Source: Cellvibrionales bacterium UBA4495 (GTDB taxonomy: Bacteria; Pseudomonadota; Gammaproteobacteria; Pseudomonadales; Porticoccaceae). From it: a stretch of 28,118 bases of DNA. The position numbers were made by a program, and so were the translations under genes. The stretch is taken from the NCBI GenBank assembly GCA_002388905.1, contig DGNJ01000072.1:6225-34342 (forward strand), in the 5' to 3' direction. The notes beneath the pieces were generated by a model. It was not told the origin of the DNA. It made no database searches and was given only the letters and a program-made list of their open reading frames with translations. Numbering within the stretch: position 1 is the stretch's first letter; every line of letters starts with the position of its first letter. Of this stretch, positions 8,548 through 16,886 are shown one piece after another.

Positions 8548-8832
8548 TTTTAGACGGAAAGGAATCCCATGCCACACTGGCCTCTATATTTTTTTACTAT
8601 TTTTCGATTAGTTATGAAACGATTACGGCATTTCGGCCTATGCCCGGGAAGAACAAGCATTCTCACGACCAGGCGGTTTACCCGTGCGGGCTCAACTGTT
8701 GGCACATTGGCTGATATCCTGCCCAAAACCGGATGGCCGGTTGCAGTGGGCCGAGGCGGTAGTGCAAAGCAAAATTCTGTTAATCTTTGGTCAAGGGAAA
8801 CAACCGTGGGATCTTTAAAGGAACGCTCAGAA
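8548..8832 (+). other. Leader of tetR1, start codon uncertain
   Basis: About 285 bases between the -10 box and the first conserved TetR residues. The frame is open through it. An ATG at 8569 is preceded by AAAGGA five to seven bases upstream and an in-frame stop is at 8551; a GTG at 8806 has AAGGGA seven bases upstream. Codons in 8569-8800 are rich in CTA, TTA, CGA and AGA, unlike neighbouring genes, which argues against it being a conserved protein segment. No hairpin or riboswitch was recognised. Confidence 0.4.
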
Positions 8833-9411
8833 ATGGTGAACAAACTGGGACCTAGAGCCCTGAAAACAAGACAGAGAATTATCAATGCGGCACTGGAGCT
8901 GATTGTTGAACACGGCGAAACCGGCGTCAAAATGATTGACATCTGCGACAGGGTCAATATCTCCAGAACAACGATGTACCGCCACTTCGACAACATTGAG
9001 GAGATAATTGAAAATGTTTACCTCAATGTCCGGGAGGATTTCGCCAGGGGACTCGAGGACGCAGTAAAAAACAATCCCGCCGAAGAGGACAGACTGGACG
9101 TGGTCGTCCATTATCTGGGAGACTTTTTTAAAACCGGTCTCATCGTAAAACTGAACCAGACCGATCCGAAGTTTCTGAGAAAACTGAGTCTCAAAAATTT
9201 CGACGCCAGGGTTGCGCTTTATAAGCGGATACTGGAGCCTTTTTTCCAATTGGTCGAAAAAGAAAAAGGCGGTAAAATTGACAGGCAGCTTGTCGCCTAT
9301 TTTATCACCCACTTCTATGCATCGCTGTCGGTATATGGAACCCATTCCATGCCCTATGATATAGAGACCCTGCTGCGCAAACTTATACGAGGTATAGCTC
9401 TGGAATCCTGA
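8833..9411 (+). CDS. TetR-family transcriptional regulator (TetR1)
   Basis: The product from the ATG at 8833 has 192 residues. Helix-turn-helix residues lie in VKMIDICDRVNISRTTMYRHFDN, the usual TetR signature ending in TxYRHF. The C-terminal half is an alpha-helical ligand-binding and dimer domain of unknown effector. It is clearly paralogous to TetR2 (17083-17712): both share NxTxPxF and LYxRxLxPxF segments in the same order. It is divergent from TBDR1, with two operators in between and a third at 11812, so it probably represses TBDR1, itself and the SDR2-LLM pair until a ligand binds. The start is uncertain: GTG 8806 (better Shine-Dalgarno) or ATG 8569 (strong Shine-Dalgarno, 88 extra residues) are possible. 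I use 8833 because the TetR domain begins a few residues after it. Confidence 0.9.
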   Translation: MVNKLGPRALKTRQRIINAALELIVEHGETGVKMIDICDRVNISRTTMYRHFDNIEEIIENVYLNVREDFARGLEDAVKNNPAEEDRLDVVVHYLGDFFKTGLIVKLNQTDPKFLRKLSLKNFDARVALYKRILEPFFQLVEKEKGGKIDRQLVAYFITHFYASLSVYGTHSMPYDIETLLRKLIRGIALES

Positions 9412-9610
9412 AATACCGGGCTTGGATGGGCAGCGGTTGCTCCATTGGTCTGTTCATCTTGCGAAATATTCACCAAGCGACAAGAACTGAAGCCTCTCTC
9501 CGCCGATCCAAGAGGTTGACTCGATCCACCGGAAAGGCACAGTTCCGTCCACTCTTCTTACCAGGACAAACAGGACCCCTTGACTGATTCTTTTTCGCTG
9601 TTTGAGGACA
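9412..9610. other. Intergenic region between convergent tetR1 and LLM genes
   Basis: About 200 bases between two convergent stop codons. No reading frame with a plausible start, no clear hairpin with a T tract and no dyad of the TetR type were seen. Any transcription stop here is not recognisable by eye. Confidence 0.4.
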
Positions 9611-10705
9611 TCAGGCGGGAGGCACCTCTCCCGCGGCTTCGGCAATCACCCTGAATGCATCGAGATTTTCTTCTATCGGCTCGCGGGTCAGCTGATCGCC
9701 ATAGCGCACCACCAGCCCTGTAATGCCGCTGTCCAGCCAGGGCCTGATTCTCTCTCGGATTCGATCAAGGGGACCCACAAGCCAGGCGTCATCGATATAT
9801 TCATCCGGTACGGCATTAATGGATGCCTCCCATAATTTCGGCTCCAGGAGGTTTGCCCCTTGCACCACCTGTGCTTCCGCATCGGCGTCGCCGCGGATTT
9901 CCTCCAACCGGTTAGCAAGATCCTCATAACCCCGGGCCACCATGAACTCCCGTTGCATTTTTGCCCAGGTCACCACATATTCCTTGAACGGCCGCATGGC
10001 GGCCTTGACATCGTTGTCGACAATCACATCGACATGTGCCCAGATATCGAGATCATCCAGCGACTTGCCATTCCCTGCCCGTTCCAGGCCTTTTCGAAGC
10101 AAGGGCAGTACACCGGGCAAGCTGCCGGGCGGCAAATTGGGGGGCATCCAGCCATCGCCGATTTCGGCAGCCAGCGCGATCATTTGAGGGCCGGAAGCGG
10201 CTATGATAACGGGAATTTCAGCGAGCGGCTCGATCCCCAGCCTGGCGGGCTTTACGCCGTGGGCACCTGGGCCACGGTAGGGAGCAGACAGGACTTTGCC
10301 CACATGATCGATGACTTCACCGGCGAGCCCCTGGCGCAATATGGCGACGAAATCACGCATCCGGTTCACGGGGCTACCCCAGGGCATACCGTGGTGACCT
10401 TCACACATCGGCGGGCTACCGCTGCCGACTCCGGCTATGACACGCCCTCCCCCCGCCAGATGGTCCAGGGTGAGCAAACCCAACGCGGTCATGGCCGGCG
10501 ACCTTCCTGTTACCTCAATAATACGAGAACCCAATTTCAGGTGCTCGGTATGTCCCGCGACATAACCAAGCACCGCGGTGGCGTCGGAGAAGCCCTCGGC
10601 CGTAAAGACGGCATCATAGCCAAGTCGCTCGGAGAGCTGGATGCGCTCCAGCGGAGGATTGACAACCCTGTCCTGCCAGCGTATTTCCGTAGCGAGCTTG
10701 ATCAT
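9611..10705 (-). CDS. Luciferase-like (LLM) flavin-dependent monooxygenase
   Basis: The 364-residue product belongs to the bacterial luciferase-like / F420-dependent-type TIM-barrel oxidoreductases, which use FMNH2 or F420 for oxidation or reduction of an organic substrate. Supporting segments are RIQLSERLGYDAVFTAEGF near the N-terminus, the LTLDHLAGGGRVIAGVGSGS turn around residues 78-97, PVIIAASGPQMIALAAEIGDGWMP (flavin-phosphate region) and a C-terminal SGITGLVVRYGDQ strand. The ATG is preceded by AGGGA seven bases upstream. It lies downstream of SDR2 with a 107-base gap, without a visible terminator, and probably shares the O3-controlled promoter. Whether the cofactor is FMN or F420 cannot be told from the sequence. 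The function in the pathway could be a Baeyer-Villiger-type or C-H oxidation step; this is inference. Confidence 0.88.
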   Translation of the reverse strand: MIKLATEIRWQDRVVNPPLERIQLSERLGYDAVFTAEGFSDATAVLGYVAGHTEHLKLGSRIIEVTGRSPAMTALGLLTLDHLAGGGRVIAGVGSGSPPMCEGHHGMPWGSPVNRMRDFVAILRQGLAGEVIDHVGKVLSAPYRGPGAHGVKPARLGIEPLAEIPVIIAASGPQMIALAAEIGDGWMPPNLPPGSLPGVLPLLRKGLERAGNGKSLDDLDIWAHVDVIVDNDVKAAMRPFKEYVVTWAKMQREFMVARGYEDLANRLEEIRGDADAEAQVVQGANLLEPKLWEASINAVPDEYIDDAWLVGPLDRIRERIRPWLDSGITGLVVRYGDQLTREPIEENLDAFRVIAEAAGEVPPA

Positions 10706-10812
10706 TGTCTATTCCCTATTCCCTTTACTCTCTCCACTCTTCCCAACCATGAGAGCACAACAGACCTCATGACACTCGCACGATACCGGCAGGGCCAAAT
10801 GCGCCGAATCAC

Positions 10813-11583
10813 TCAAGTTGCCATTCTTCCCCCATCGACGAGAAAGTCCGACCCGGTTATATAACTGGCGGCATCGGAAGCGAGGAAAAGTGCCATCTGT
10901 GCCACTTCGACAGGCTGGCCGGCTCTCTGAATCAGGGCATCGCCAAGCATAACGCCTCGGGCTGTTGGGTCTTCAAGAAATGGTTTTGTCGCGGGACTTT
11001 CAATGACGCCAGGACTGATACTGACTGCCCGGACACCATATTTGGCACCCTCCACCGCAAGCTGTTTTGTCATGGCGAGGATGGCACCCTTGGCCGCCGA
11101 ATGTGAGACCTGCGGTGCCGCATGGGTACCGGCATGGCCGGACACTGACGCCGTATTGATGACGACACCGCCCTGCTTTATCAGATACTTCCAGGCAAAC
11201 CGGGTGACGAAAAACACGAGGTCGACTTCATTGCGCATGGTAAAGCGCCAATCGTCGATATCGATCTCCCCAAACGGCGCAAACTTTGCTGCCGAGGCGT
11301 TGTTGTATACCACATCGATGCGACCGTACAGGCTGGCAGCATCCTCAACCCATGTTTCAGCCTGTTCGGGGTCTCCCAGGTCTACAGGCGCATAGCCATG
11401 CATGGTGCCGCCGGCTTCGGCGACAAGCTTCGAGGTCTCGTTATTTTGCTCGGCATTGATATCGCATCCGACAACCACCGCGCCGTGCTCGGCAAAGAGC
11501 ACTGCCGCCGCCCTTCCCTGGCCGCCGCCGGTGCCCGTGATCAGGACCACTTTCCCATCAAGATTGAATGGCGGTTTTCCCAT
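10813..11583 (-). CDS. SDR-family protein with catalytic Tyr replaced by His (SDR2)
   Basis: A 256-residue SDR protein with a normal nucleotide loop TGTGGGQG (residues 16-23), D41 at the end of strand 2 (NAD preference) and Ser146/148 in TASVSG. At the YxxxK position it reads H161-S-A-A-K165: the codon is CAT, where Tyr would be TAT. NNAG is NNAS (94-97). The rest of the fold, including SPGVIESPAT and the ITGSDFLVDGG C-terminus, is intact, so it is not a decaying gene. Either His acts in place of Tyr or the protein does a different reaction. The start ATG has GGGG seven to ten bases upstream. Operator O3 lies 229 bases upstream of its start, and LLM follows it. Confidence 0.9.
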   Translation of the reverse strand: MGKPPFNLDGKVVLITGTGGGQGRAAAVLFAEHGAVVVGCDINAEQNNETSKLVAEAGGTMHGYAPVDLGDPEQAETWVEDAASLYGRIDVVYNNASAAKFAPFGEIDIDDWRFTMRNEVDLVFFVTRFAWKYLIKQGGVVINTASVSGHAGTHAAPQVSHSAAKGAILAMTKQLAVEGAKYGVRAVSISPGVIESPATKPFLEDPTARGVMLGDALIQRAGQPVEVAQMALFLASDAASYITGSDFLVDGGRMAT

Positions 11584-11848
11584 AAGTCTGCCCCGGGTTT
11601 ATATTTATCGGCCTCTTTTCGACCGTATTTTCCAAGAAGAGCATCCGGTTGATATTTAGTCTCTCGGCCAAGCGCAGGGGTAGGAGAACACGGCGATCTC
11701 CTGCCCGTCCCTGACTCTTGCCTGGCAACCAACCCACCTCCCGGTCTGGTGCATTTTTTAAATAGGAAGATGGATCAAGTACTCACCAGGAGGCTATCAG
11801 AGCCCCAATATAGTTACAATATATTTTTATGTGTAACTATTTAGCGGA
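11584..11848 (-). promoter_or_regulatory. Promoter region and leader of the SDR2-LLM unit
   Basis: About 265 bases between the P450-2 stop and the SDR2 start. It contains operator O3 at its upstream end. On the minus strand a TATATT (possible -10) lies within O3 with a poor TTACAC at the -35 position, 18 bases apart. The remaining about 220 bases form a long leader with no convincing gene or hairpin. Confidence 0.4.
11812..11838. promoter_or_regulatory. Operator O3, matching the TetR1 operators
   Basis: AGTTACAA (11812-11819), 11 bases, GTGTAACT (11831-11838): a 27-base dyad with the same arm spacing as O1 and O2. Its first 12 bases (AGTTACAATATA) are identical to those of O2. The wider arms ATAGTTACA / TGTAACTAT pair perfectly. 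It lies 10 bases past the P450-2 stop and upstream of SDR2, so it should control SDR2-LLM. Confidence 0.65.
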
Positions 11849-13060
11849 CTACCAGACAATAGGCAGATGCCTGACGGCCAGGTTCAGACCGCCAAAAAAT
11901 ACCGGCGGCTTGTCGGGGTCGAGCCGGAAACGGGGAACGCGCTCGAACCAGAGTTGCAGGAAATTGCGCAGTTCCAGTCGCGCCAGGTTTGCGCCCAGGC
12001 AACGATGGGGGCCGCTATTGAAGGTAATATGGTGCTCCTTGCGATCGGGGATGAAAGCGGCGGGGTCACTGAACGCCTCGGGATCGTAATTGGCCGCTGG
12101 AATATGCAGCAGTATCCTTTCGCCTTTTTTGAAATCGACACCCTTGAAGGTGACATCCCGGGTTACCTCACGAATGGTGGAGGCGATACCATGAAGGCGC
12201 AACAGTTCCTCCACGGCCCTGGAAATTCCGGAAGGATCCCCGCGCAGCTCCGCCTGGAGTTCCTGATTGACGGCCAGGTAGCGGATGCTGAACGTCAGGG
12301 CGTTGACTACGGTCTCGAGGCCGCCGAGAAACAGTAACATTGCGTAGCTCTGTAACTCCTCCAGGGTAAGCTTCCTGCCGTGTACTTCGATGGTCAGCAG
12401 CTTGCTGATCAGGTCGTCCCGGGGGCTTTCCTGGCGCGCCTTGATGGTTTCAGTCAATATCACGACGATCTGCCCGAATGCCTGGCGGCGGACGCTGCCC
12501 TCCGGGGCGGCGGTGGCGTCTTCCGCCAGTTTGCGGAACTCCGCCAGTCGATCGGTGGGCATGCCGGCCATTTTCATAAAGAGGGTAACGGGCAGGGGCT
12601 CGGCGATATCGGTAAGAAAATCACAATGGCCCTGATCCGCCACCTTGAGAATAAGGTCGTCCGCCATGGCCCGGAACATATCGGTAAACTTCGCCACGCC
12701 GGCCGGTGAAAAGTCCCGGTTCAGGGGCATCCGGTAGGCGGTGTGCTCCGGTGGGTCGAGACTGAGCGGAATCAGTTTGACCTTCTCCTCCATGGGAGGA
12801 ATCATGTTCGATTCGCTGGAGAAAATGTCCGTGTTCAGGGTAATGTCCTGGACCCATTCCTTGCTGCATGTCACCCAGTAACCACCCAGCCTCGGGCTCC
12901 AGAAAACGGGGTTGTGATGCTCGGCGAGGTCCTGCATGCGCCAGTGTGGTTCCTCTATCAACCCCGGGTCATCAATATAATCGTAGTCGTAGACCAGGTT
13001 CGCCGGCACGTGGTCCGGTACCGGGGCCAGGCTGGCGCCTGATTTCGATGGGGCTTTCAT
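11849..13060 (-). CDS. Cytochrome P450 (P450-2), CYP101-like
   Basis: A 403-residue soluble P450. The haem loop is FNSGPHRCLG at 347-356 with Cys354. The ExxR motif is E285-L-L-R288. The I-helix is G-G-L-E-T at 246-250, with the normal Glu249-Thr250 acid-alcohol pair, similar to GGLDT of P450cam. The C-helix motif SLDPPEHTAYR is at 100-110. It is thus a standard monooxygenase, unlike P450-1 whose acid is Pro. The ATG is preceded by AAGAGGAG seven bases upstream. It is 40 bases downstream of SDR3 and ends just before operator O3. No ferredoxin or ferredoxin reductase gene is nearby, so electrons must come from elsewhere in the genome. Substrate unknown; terpenoid- or steroid-like compounds are plausible for this branch. 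Confidence 0.93.
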   Translation of the reverse strand: MKAPSKSGASLAPVPDHVPANLVYDYDYIDDPGLIEEPHWRMQDLAEHHNPVFWSPRLGGYWVTCSKEWVQDITLNTDIFSSESNMIPPMEEKVKLIPLSLDPPEHTAYRMPLNRDFSPAGVAKFTDMFRAMADDLILKVADQGHCDFLTDIAEPLPVTLFMKMAGMPTDRLAEFRKLAEDATAAPEGSVRRQAFGQIVVILTETIKARQESPRDDLISKLLTIEVHGRKLTLEELQSYAMLLFLGGLETVVNALTFSIRYLAVNQELQAELRGDPSGISRAVEELLRLHGIASTIREVTRDVTFKGVDFKKGERILLHIPAANYDPEAFSDPAAFIPDRKEHHITFNSGPHRCLGANLARLELRNFLQLWFERVPRFRLDPDKPPVFFGGLNLAVRHLPIVW

Positions 13061-13100
13061 GGTCTTACTCCTCTTGACGACCGGTTATCTGGTTGTACTG

Positions 13101-13916
13101 CTACCGGCGTTTCCCGGGCACGATAATATGAGGCGAGTCGATCTGCCTCTGCAGGAAGCCATCCCAGTCGGAGGCCCGTTCCACCAACAACTCCCGAACC
13201 TGGTGGTCGGTGGGGAGCATGAAAGTATCGTTGCGGATCGCGTCCACGACCATCCGACCCACCTCTTCCGCTTCCAGCAAACTGAATTGGGCGCCGGGAC
13301 CGCGAATATCCAGTCCCTCGCTGAAGGTCCGTGTGGAACTCATGATATTGGTCTTGACCGGTCCGGGGCACAGGCAGGTGACGCCGATGCCCTGGGGCCT
13401 GAGGTAGAGGGCCAGCCCCTCGGATAACTGGATGAGTGCCGCCTTGGCCGCGGCATAGGGCAGCCGGTCGTAGGCGTAGGTATACAGGCCCGAAAAGGAG
13501 GCCGTATTGACGATATGGCCGCTGCCCTGCTCCAGGAATATGGGCAAAAAGACGGCATTGCTGCGCACCACGGACATCAGGTTGACATCCAGCACCCGCT
13601 GCCACTCCTCAACGGGCAGGTCCTCCGGACGACCGCTGGTGAGGATGCCGGCGTTGTTCATGACTATATCGATCCGGCCGAACTTCTCCAGCGTCGCCTC
13701 CTTTGCCGCGTCAAAAGCATCCGGTGCGCCTACATCGCAGTGGATAGCGAAGGCCCTGTCGTCGCCGATTGAGGCCGCCACACGGCGCCCCCCTTCTTCA
13801 TTGATATCGGCGATAATTACCCGGCAACCTACACCCGCCAGGGCTTGCGCCGTGGCCTCGCCAATGCCGCTGGCGCCACCGGTAACCAGGGCGACCTTAT
13901 TTTCGAGATTTTTCAT
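13101..13916 (-). CDS. Classical SDR-family oxidoreductase (SDR3)
   Basis: A 271-residue short-chain dehydrogenase with all classical motifs: TGGASGIG (12-19), D37 after strand 2 (NAD preference), NNAG (87-90), Ser140/142 in TASFSG and Tyr154-x3-Lys158 (YAAAK). The region after the active site, PGPVKTNIMSSTRTFSEG, forms the substrate lid. The C-terminus (VRELLVERASDWDGFLQRQIDSP) differs from the common DGG ending, which is typical for SDRs that act on larger substrates and may not form the usual tetramer contacts; this is inference. AGG lies nine bases before the ATG. It sits between CMD2 and P450-2 with gaps of about 57 and 40 bases, in one minus-strand unit, and probably oxidises an alcohol made by P450-2. 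Confidence 0.9.
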   Translation of the reverse strand: MKNLENKVALVTGGASGIGEATAQALAGVGCRVIIADINEEGGRRVAASIGDDRAFAIHCDVGAPDAFDAAKEATLEKFGRIDIVMNNAGILTSGRPEDLPVEEWQRVLDVNLMSVVRSNAVFLPIFLEQGSGHIVNTASFSGLYTYAYDRLPYAAAKAALIQLSEGLALYLRPQGIGVTCLCPGPVKTNIMSSTRTFSEGLDIRGPGAQFSLLEAEEVGRMVVDAIRNDTFMLPTDHQVRELLVERASDWDGFLQRQIDSPHIIVPGKRR

Positions 13917-13973
13917 AGTTGATACCTGGAATTTTTTCGCACCAAAAACCTGGTGCCACCTGATTGACCCGAC

Positions 13974-14360
13974 TCAGTCGATCAGCCCGTGTTCCCTGAA
14001 AACCTTTTCAGCGACATGGGTCGCCTGGTTGGCCAGCGGAAAGCCCGCGTAGGCGGCCGAGTGATAGAGCACTTCCTCAACCTCCCCCACCGAACAACCG
14101 TTACGAATCGCCGTGAGCAGATGAATTTTCAACTCATCGGACTGACCCAGGGCGATGAGAATACCCAATGTGACCAGGCTACGGGACTTGCGGTCGAGCC
14201 CTTCCCGTGACCAGAGTTTGCCGAAAACAAAATCCACAGCCATTTCGCCACGATAGGCGCCAAAATTCCTGGATCCAACACTGGCTTCGAGGGAAGATGC
14301 CACCTCCTCGCCGAGCATGGATCGAACAACGTCGAGCCCCTTTTTTCGTTCTTCGGACAT
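13974..14360 (-). CDS. Carboxymuconolactone decarboxylase-like (CMD) family protein (CMD2)
   Basis: A 128-residue cytoplasmic protein paralogous to CMD1 (1728-2132). It shares the FGKLWSREGLDRKSRSLVTLGILIAL helix, the SDELKIHLLTAIRNG segment with E-x3-H, and VEEVLYHSAAYAGFPLANQA. As in CMD1 there is no CxxC pair, so a peroxidase role like AhpD is unlikely. The ATG at 14360 has GGAG six bases upstream; a GTG at 14372 would overlap that Shine-Dalgarno sequence and is rejected. It follows the strong terminator of TBDR2, so it needs read-through or its own promoter, which I could not identify in the about 130 bases upstream. The repeated presence of a CMD protein next to P450 and SDR genes suggests a fixed role in the pathway. 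Confidence 0.87.
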   Translation of the reverse strand: MSEERKKGLDVVRSMLGEEVASSLEASVGSRNFGAYRGEMAVDFVFGKLWSREGLDRKSRSLVTLGILIALGQSDELKIHLLTAIRNGCSVGEVEEVLYHSAAYAGFPLANQATHVAEKVFREHGLID

Positions 14361-14493
14361 AATTAACTCCACATATCAGGAATCTGTTCACACAGGCTTC
14401 TTTGATCTTAATCGAAAACTCATCCGATCCGTCGAACGACTCCCGGGTATTTCGTTCAGACACTGATCTAATGCTCGAGGTTCGCACGCGGAC

Positions 14494-14536
14494 TTAAAAA
14501 AACGGGCAGATGCCGCGATCTTTGCGGCATCTGCCC
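14494..14536 (-). terminator. Strong rho-independent terminator of TBDR2
   Basis: A perfect 13-bp stem (14504-14516 with 14524-14536; arms GGGCAGATGCCGC / GCGGCATCTGCCC) and a seven-base loop is followed, in minus-strand reading, by G and seven T. It lies 16 bases past the TBDR2 stop and separates it from CMD2-SDR3-P450-2. Confidence 0.88.
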
Positions 14537-14552
14537 AAATCCGGGGGAGCAC

Positions 14553-16808
14553 TTACTGACCGAATTTGTAGTTGACTTCGAGCCCGTACATGCGCGGCGC
14601 GCCCACCTGGCCGGTAAAGATACCGATACTGGGTGTGGTTGAAGCACCGGCCATCCAGTACTCTTCGTCGAACAGGTTCTTGGCCCACAGACCGACGCCA
14701 AAGCCGCTGCCCAGTATACGGTCCATCTGGAAGCGGACATTGGTCAGGGTGTAGGAGTCGGCCACCCACTGGCCGACGAGATACTCATCGCTCCAGTAGA
14801 CATCGGCGTTCATTACCAGATCCGTCTCAAGCGCATCGACGGGCATGGCATAACGCGCGGATACCGTGGTCGACCACTCGGGGGTGGGCGAGGTGATTTC
14901 GGGCGCGGACGTTCCCGGGAAAGGAGCGGGAACCTGCTTGTCCACGGTCTGGTTCAGGTAATTAACCAGCCAGGTGAGCTTGAGGTTATCAGTCGGTTGC
15001 AGTACCAGTTCACTTTCGACACCCTCGATGGTGGTGGCCCCGCCATTGAGGTTCAGCGAACTGTAACCGGGCAAAGGCGCCACGGGATTAGCGGCAAGAA
15101 AACCAGCCACATTCACCAGCCCCTGAACATCATCGTAATCGGTCTGATAGACCGAGAGATTGTAACGCCCGACAACATCGCCCACCATCCAGTCGGTTTT
15201 TATGCCCGCTTCGATATCGGTGATGTATTCAGGATCATAGGTCTGGAAGGGCTCAAAAGGCGTACCGGTAAACCCGGGCGTGTTCAGCCCGCCTTCGCGG
15301 TAACCGCGTCGGGACGTGACATACAAGAACACATCATCGTTGAGCTGGTAATCCAGGCCCACGGTCCAGGTGTCCTCGGTATTCTCCAGCTCCGGCTCAG
15401 CCACCGGGCAATTGCCCGGCCCGGTCTGGGCGCGATAATTGACGGTGCTCTCCGAGTAGGCGCAGGCGCTGGATTCGCTCCAGGTTGTTCGATAGCCCAG
15501 GTTGAGGCTCAAACCCTCGACCCAGTCGGAAAGGTCGTAGCCGAACTGGCCGAAAACAGCCTTGTTTTCACGGTCATAGAAGGCAACACTCCAGGGTGTC
15601 TGGCCAAATACAGGGGGCGCAAATGCAAATTGACTGCCCGACGGTCCCTCTGCTTCGGACTTCAGGTAGAAGGCGCCCACCACCCAATCGAGCCTGCCGG
15701 CAAATGCGCTACCCAGGAACTGCAACTCGTTGGTCAACTGGCTGCTGTCATCTAGGGAGTTGGCGGCAAAAACCGGCAGGGCTGTGCCGTCGGTATCCTG
15801 GAGCACGAAGGACTGGGATTCCCGGTAACCGAAGATATTACGGATTGTGAAAGCATCCAGGTCCCACTCGGTCTTGTTGGATACGCCCCAGAACTTGCGA
15901 TCGACGATGGGCTCCTGGCTGTAAGCAATCTTATATCGTCCGAGCGCTTTCTGGGTGGCAACGACTTGCGCCGGGTCACCCAGGATCCCGACAAGGCCGC
16001 CGCCGGGAGCATTGGTCACCTCGTCCGGCACCGATGCAGTACCCGTCTCATGCCCTTCCATGTAATCGGCAATCAGCAGGTTGGACAATGCCGGGGTGGG
16101 CTCCCAGAGCAGGGAGATGCGGGCGCTTTCATTGTTGACATCGTTCAGGTCGTGCCCGACACCGATATTTTCCACATAGCCGTCCCGGTGTTGTTTCTGG
16201 ACGGCGACGCGCATGGCCAGGGTGTCGCTCAGGGGCACGTTAACAGCTCCCTCATAGAGGGCGGAATCGTAGTTGCCAAACCCGGCCTTGGCATAGCCGT
16301 GGACACCATCAAAGCTGGGCTGCTGGGGGGTCAGGAGCACCGCGCCGCCCAGAGTGTTGCGGCCAAAGAGGGTACCTTGCGGCCCCTTGAGGACCTGAAT
16401 CCGCTCCAGGTCGAAGGTCGGGATCAGCGAGGCATTATAGGGCAAGGGAACGTCGGCCACATAAATCACGACTGCCGATGCGCCATCACCGATGGGTACC
16501 CGCTTGAGACCGCGCATGGACACGTCCGCATTGACCCCACCGCCCGTGGTGACTGTCCTGAGCCCCGGGGTCAGGTTCGTCAGGTCGCTCATATCCTTGA
16601 CGTTTTTCTCGATAAGCTGGTCGGCGCCCAGGGCCTGTACGGATACGGGCACCGCCTGGGAGCTTTCTTCCCGGCGCCGGGCAGTGACGACAACTTCCTC
16701 GATACTGGTAAAGGCCGGGCCGGCCGGTACCTGCTCCTGGGCCCAACCCTGGCTGGCCGCGGCCACTGCCAGTGACAGCGCGCAAACCTTTGCGTTAGCA
16801 ATTTGCAT
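14553..16808 (-). CDS. TonB-dependent outer-membrane receptor (TBDR2)
   Basis: A 751-residue TonB-dependent receptor for active uptake across the outer membrane. The signal peptide MQIANAKVCALSLAVAAASQGWA is followed by a plug with SIEEVVVTARRREESSQAVPVSVQAL and later GPQGTLFGRNTLGGAVLL, as in TBDR1. The barrel region includes the YVTSRRGYREGGLNTPGF loop also present in TBDR1 as SRHGYRAGGINSPS, so the two are clearly related. The C-terminus is EVNYKFGQ, with two residues after the aromatic one that normally ends the last strand. GAGGGA lies seven bases before the ATG at 16808; longer frames reaching 16886 have no support. It is divergent from tetR2 and preceded by dyads that probably bind TetR2. 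Confidence 0.93.
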   Translation of the reverse strand: MQIANAKVCALSLAVAAASQGWAQEQVPAGPAFTSIEEVVVTARRREESSQAVPVSVQALGADQLIEKNVKDMSDLTNLTPGLRTVTTGGGVNADVSMRGLKRVPIGDGASAVVIYVADVPLPYNASLIPTFDLERIQVLKGPQGTLFGRNTLGGAVLLTPQQPSFDGVHGYAKAGFGNYDSALYEGAVNVPLSDTLAMRVAVQKQHRDGYVENIGVGHDLNDVNNESARISLLWEPTPALSNLLIADYMEGHETGTASVPDEVTNAPGGGLVGILGDPAQVVATQKALGRYKIAYSQEPIVDRKFWGVSNKTEWDLDAFTIRNIFGYRESQSFVLQDTDGTALPVFAANSLDDSSQLTNELQFLGSAFAGRLDWVVGAFYLKSEAEGPSGSQFAFAPPVFGQTPWSVAFYDRENKAVFGQFGYDLSDWVEGLSLNLGYRTTWSESSACAYSESTVNYRAQTGPGNCPVAEPELENTEDTWTVGLDYQLNDDVFLYVTSRRGYREGGLNTPGFTGTPFEPFQTYDPEYITDIEAGIKTDWMVGDVVGRYNLSVYQTDYDDVQGLVNVAGFLAANPVAPLPGYSSLNLNGGATTIEGVESELVLQPTDNLKLTWLVNYLNQTVDKQVPAPFPGTSAPEITSPTPEWSTTVSARYAMPVDALETDLVMNADVYWSDEYLVGQWVADSYTLTNVRFQMDRILGSGFGVGLWAKNLFDEEYWMAGASTTPSIGIFTGQVGAPRMYGLEVNYKFGQ

Positions 16809-16886
16809 AAGTCCTTCCCTCTTCCCGATTTTTTGTAAAATGGCAAATACCCTTGCGCGACTCTGGTCGCGAGGCAGGCGGAACAA

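Noticed and set aside
8614..8628. TATGAAACGATTAC-like half-site in the tetR1 leader resembling TetR2 sites
   Set aside because: Only one half-site; the partner at the 27-base spacing is absent.
9860..10864. 334-codon frame opposite the LLM gene
   Set aside because: The minus-strand frame has clear luciferase-like motifs and a good start; the opposite product has no recognisable pattern.
11541..11732. Small minus-strand frame between SDR2 and P450-2
   Set aside because: No Shine-Dalgarno sequence, overlaps the SDR2 start and shows no protein-like pattern.
15966..16775. Long + strand frame opposite TBDR2
   Set aside because: TBDR2 is unambiguous here; the frame mirrors its codons only.
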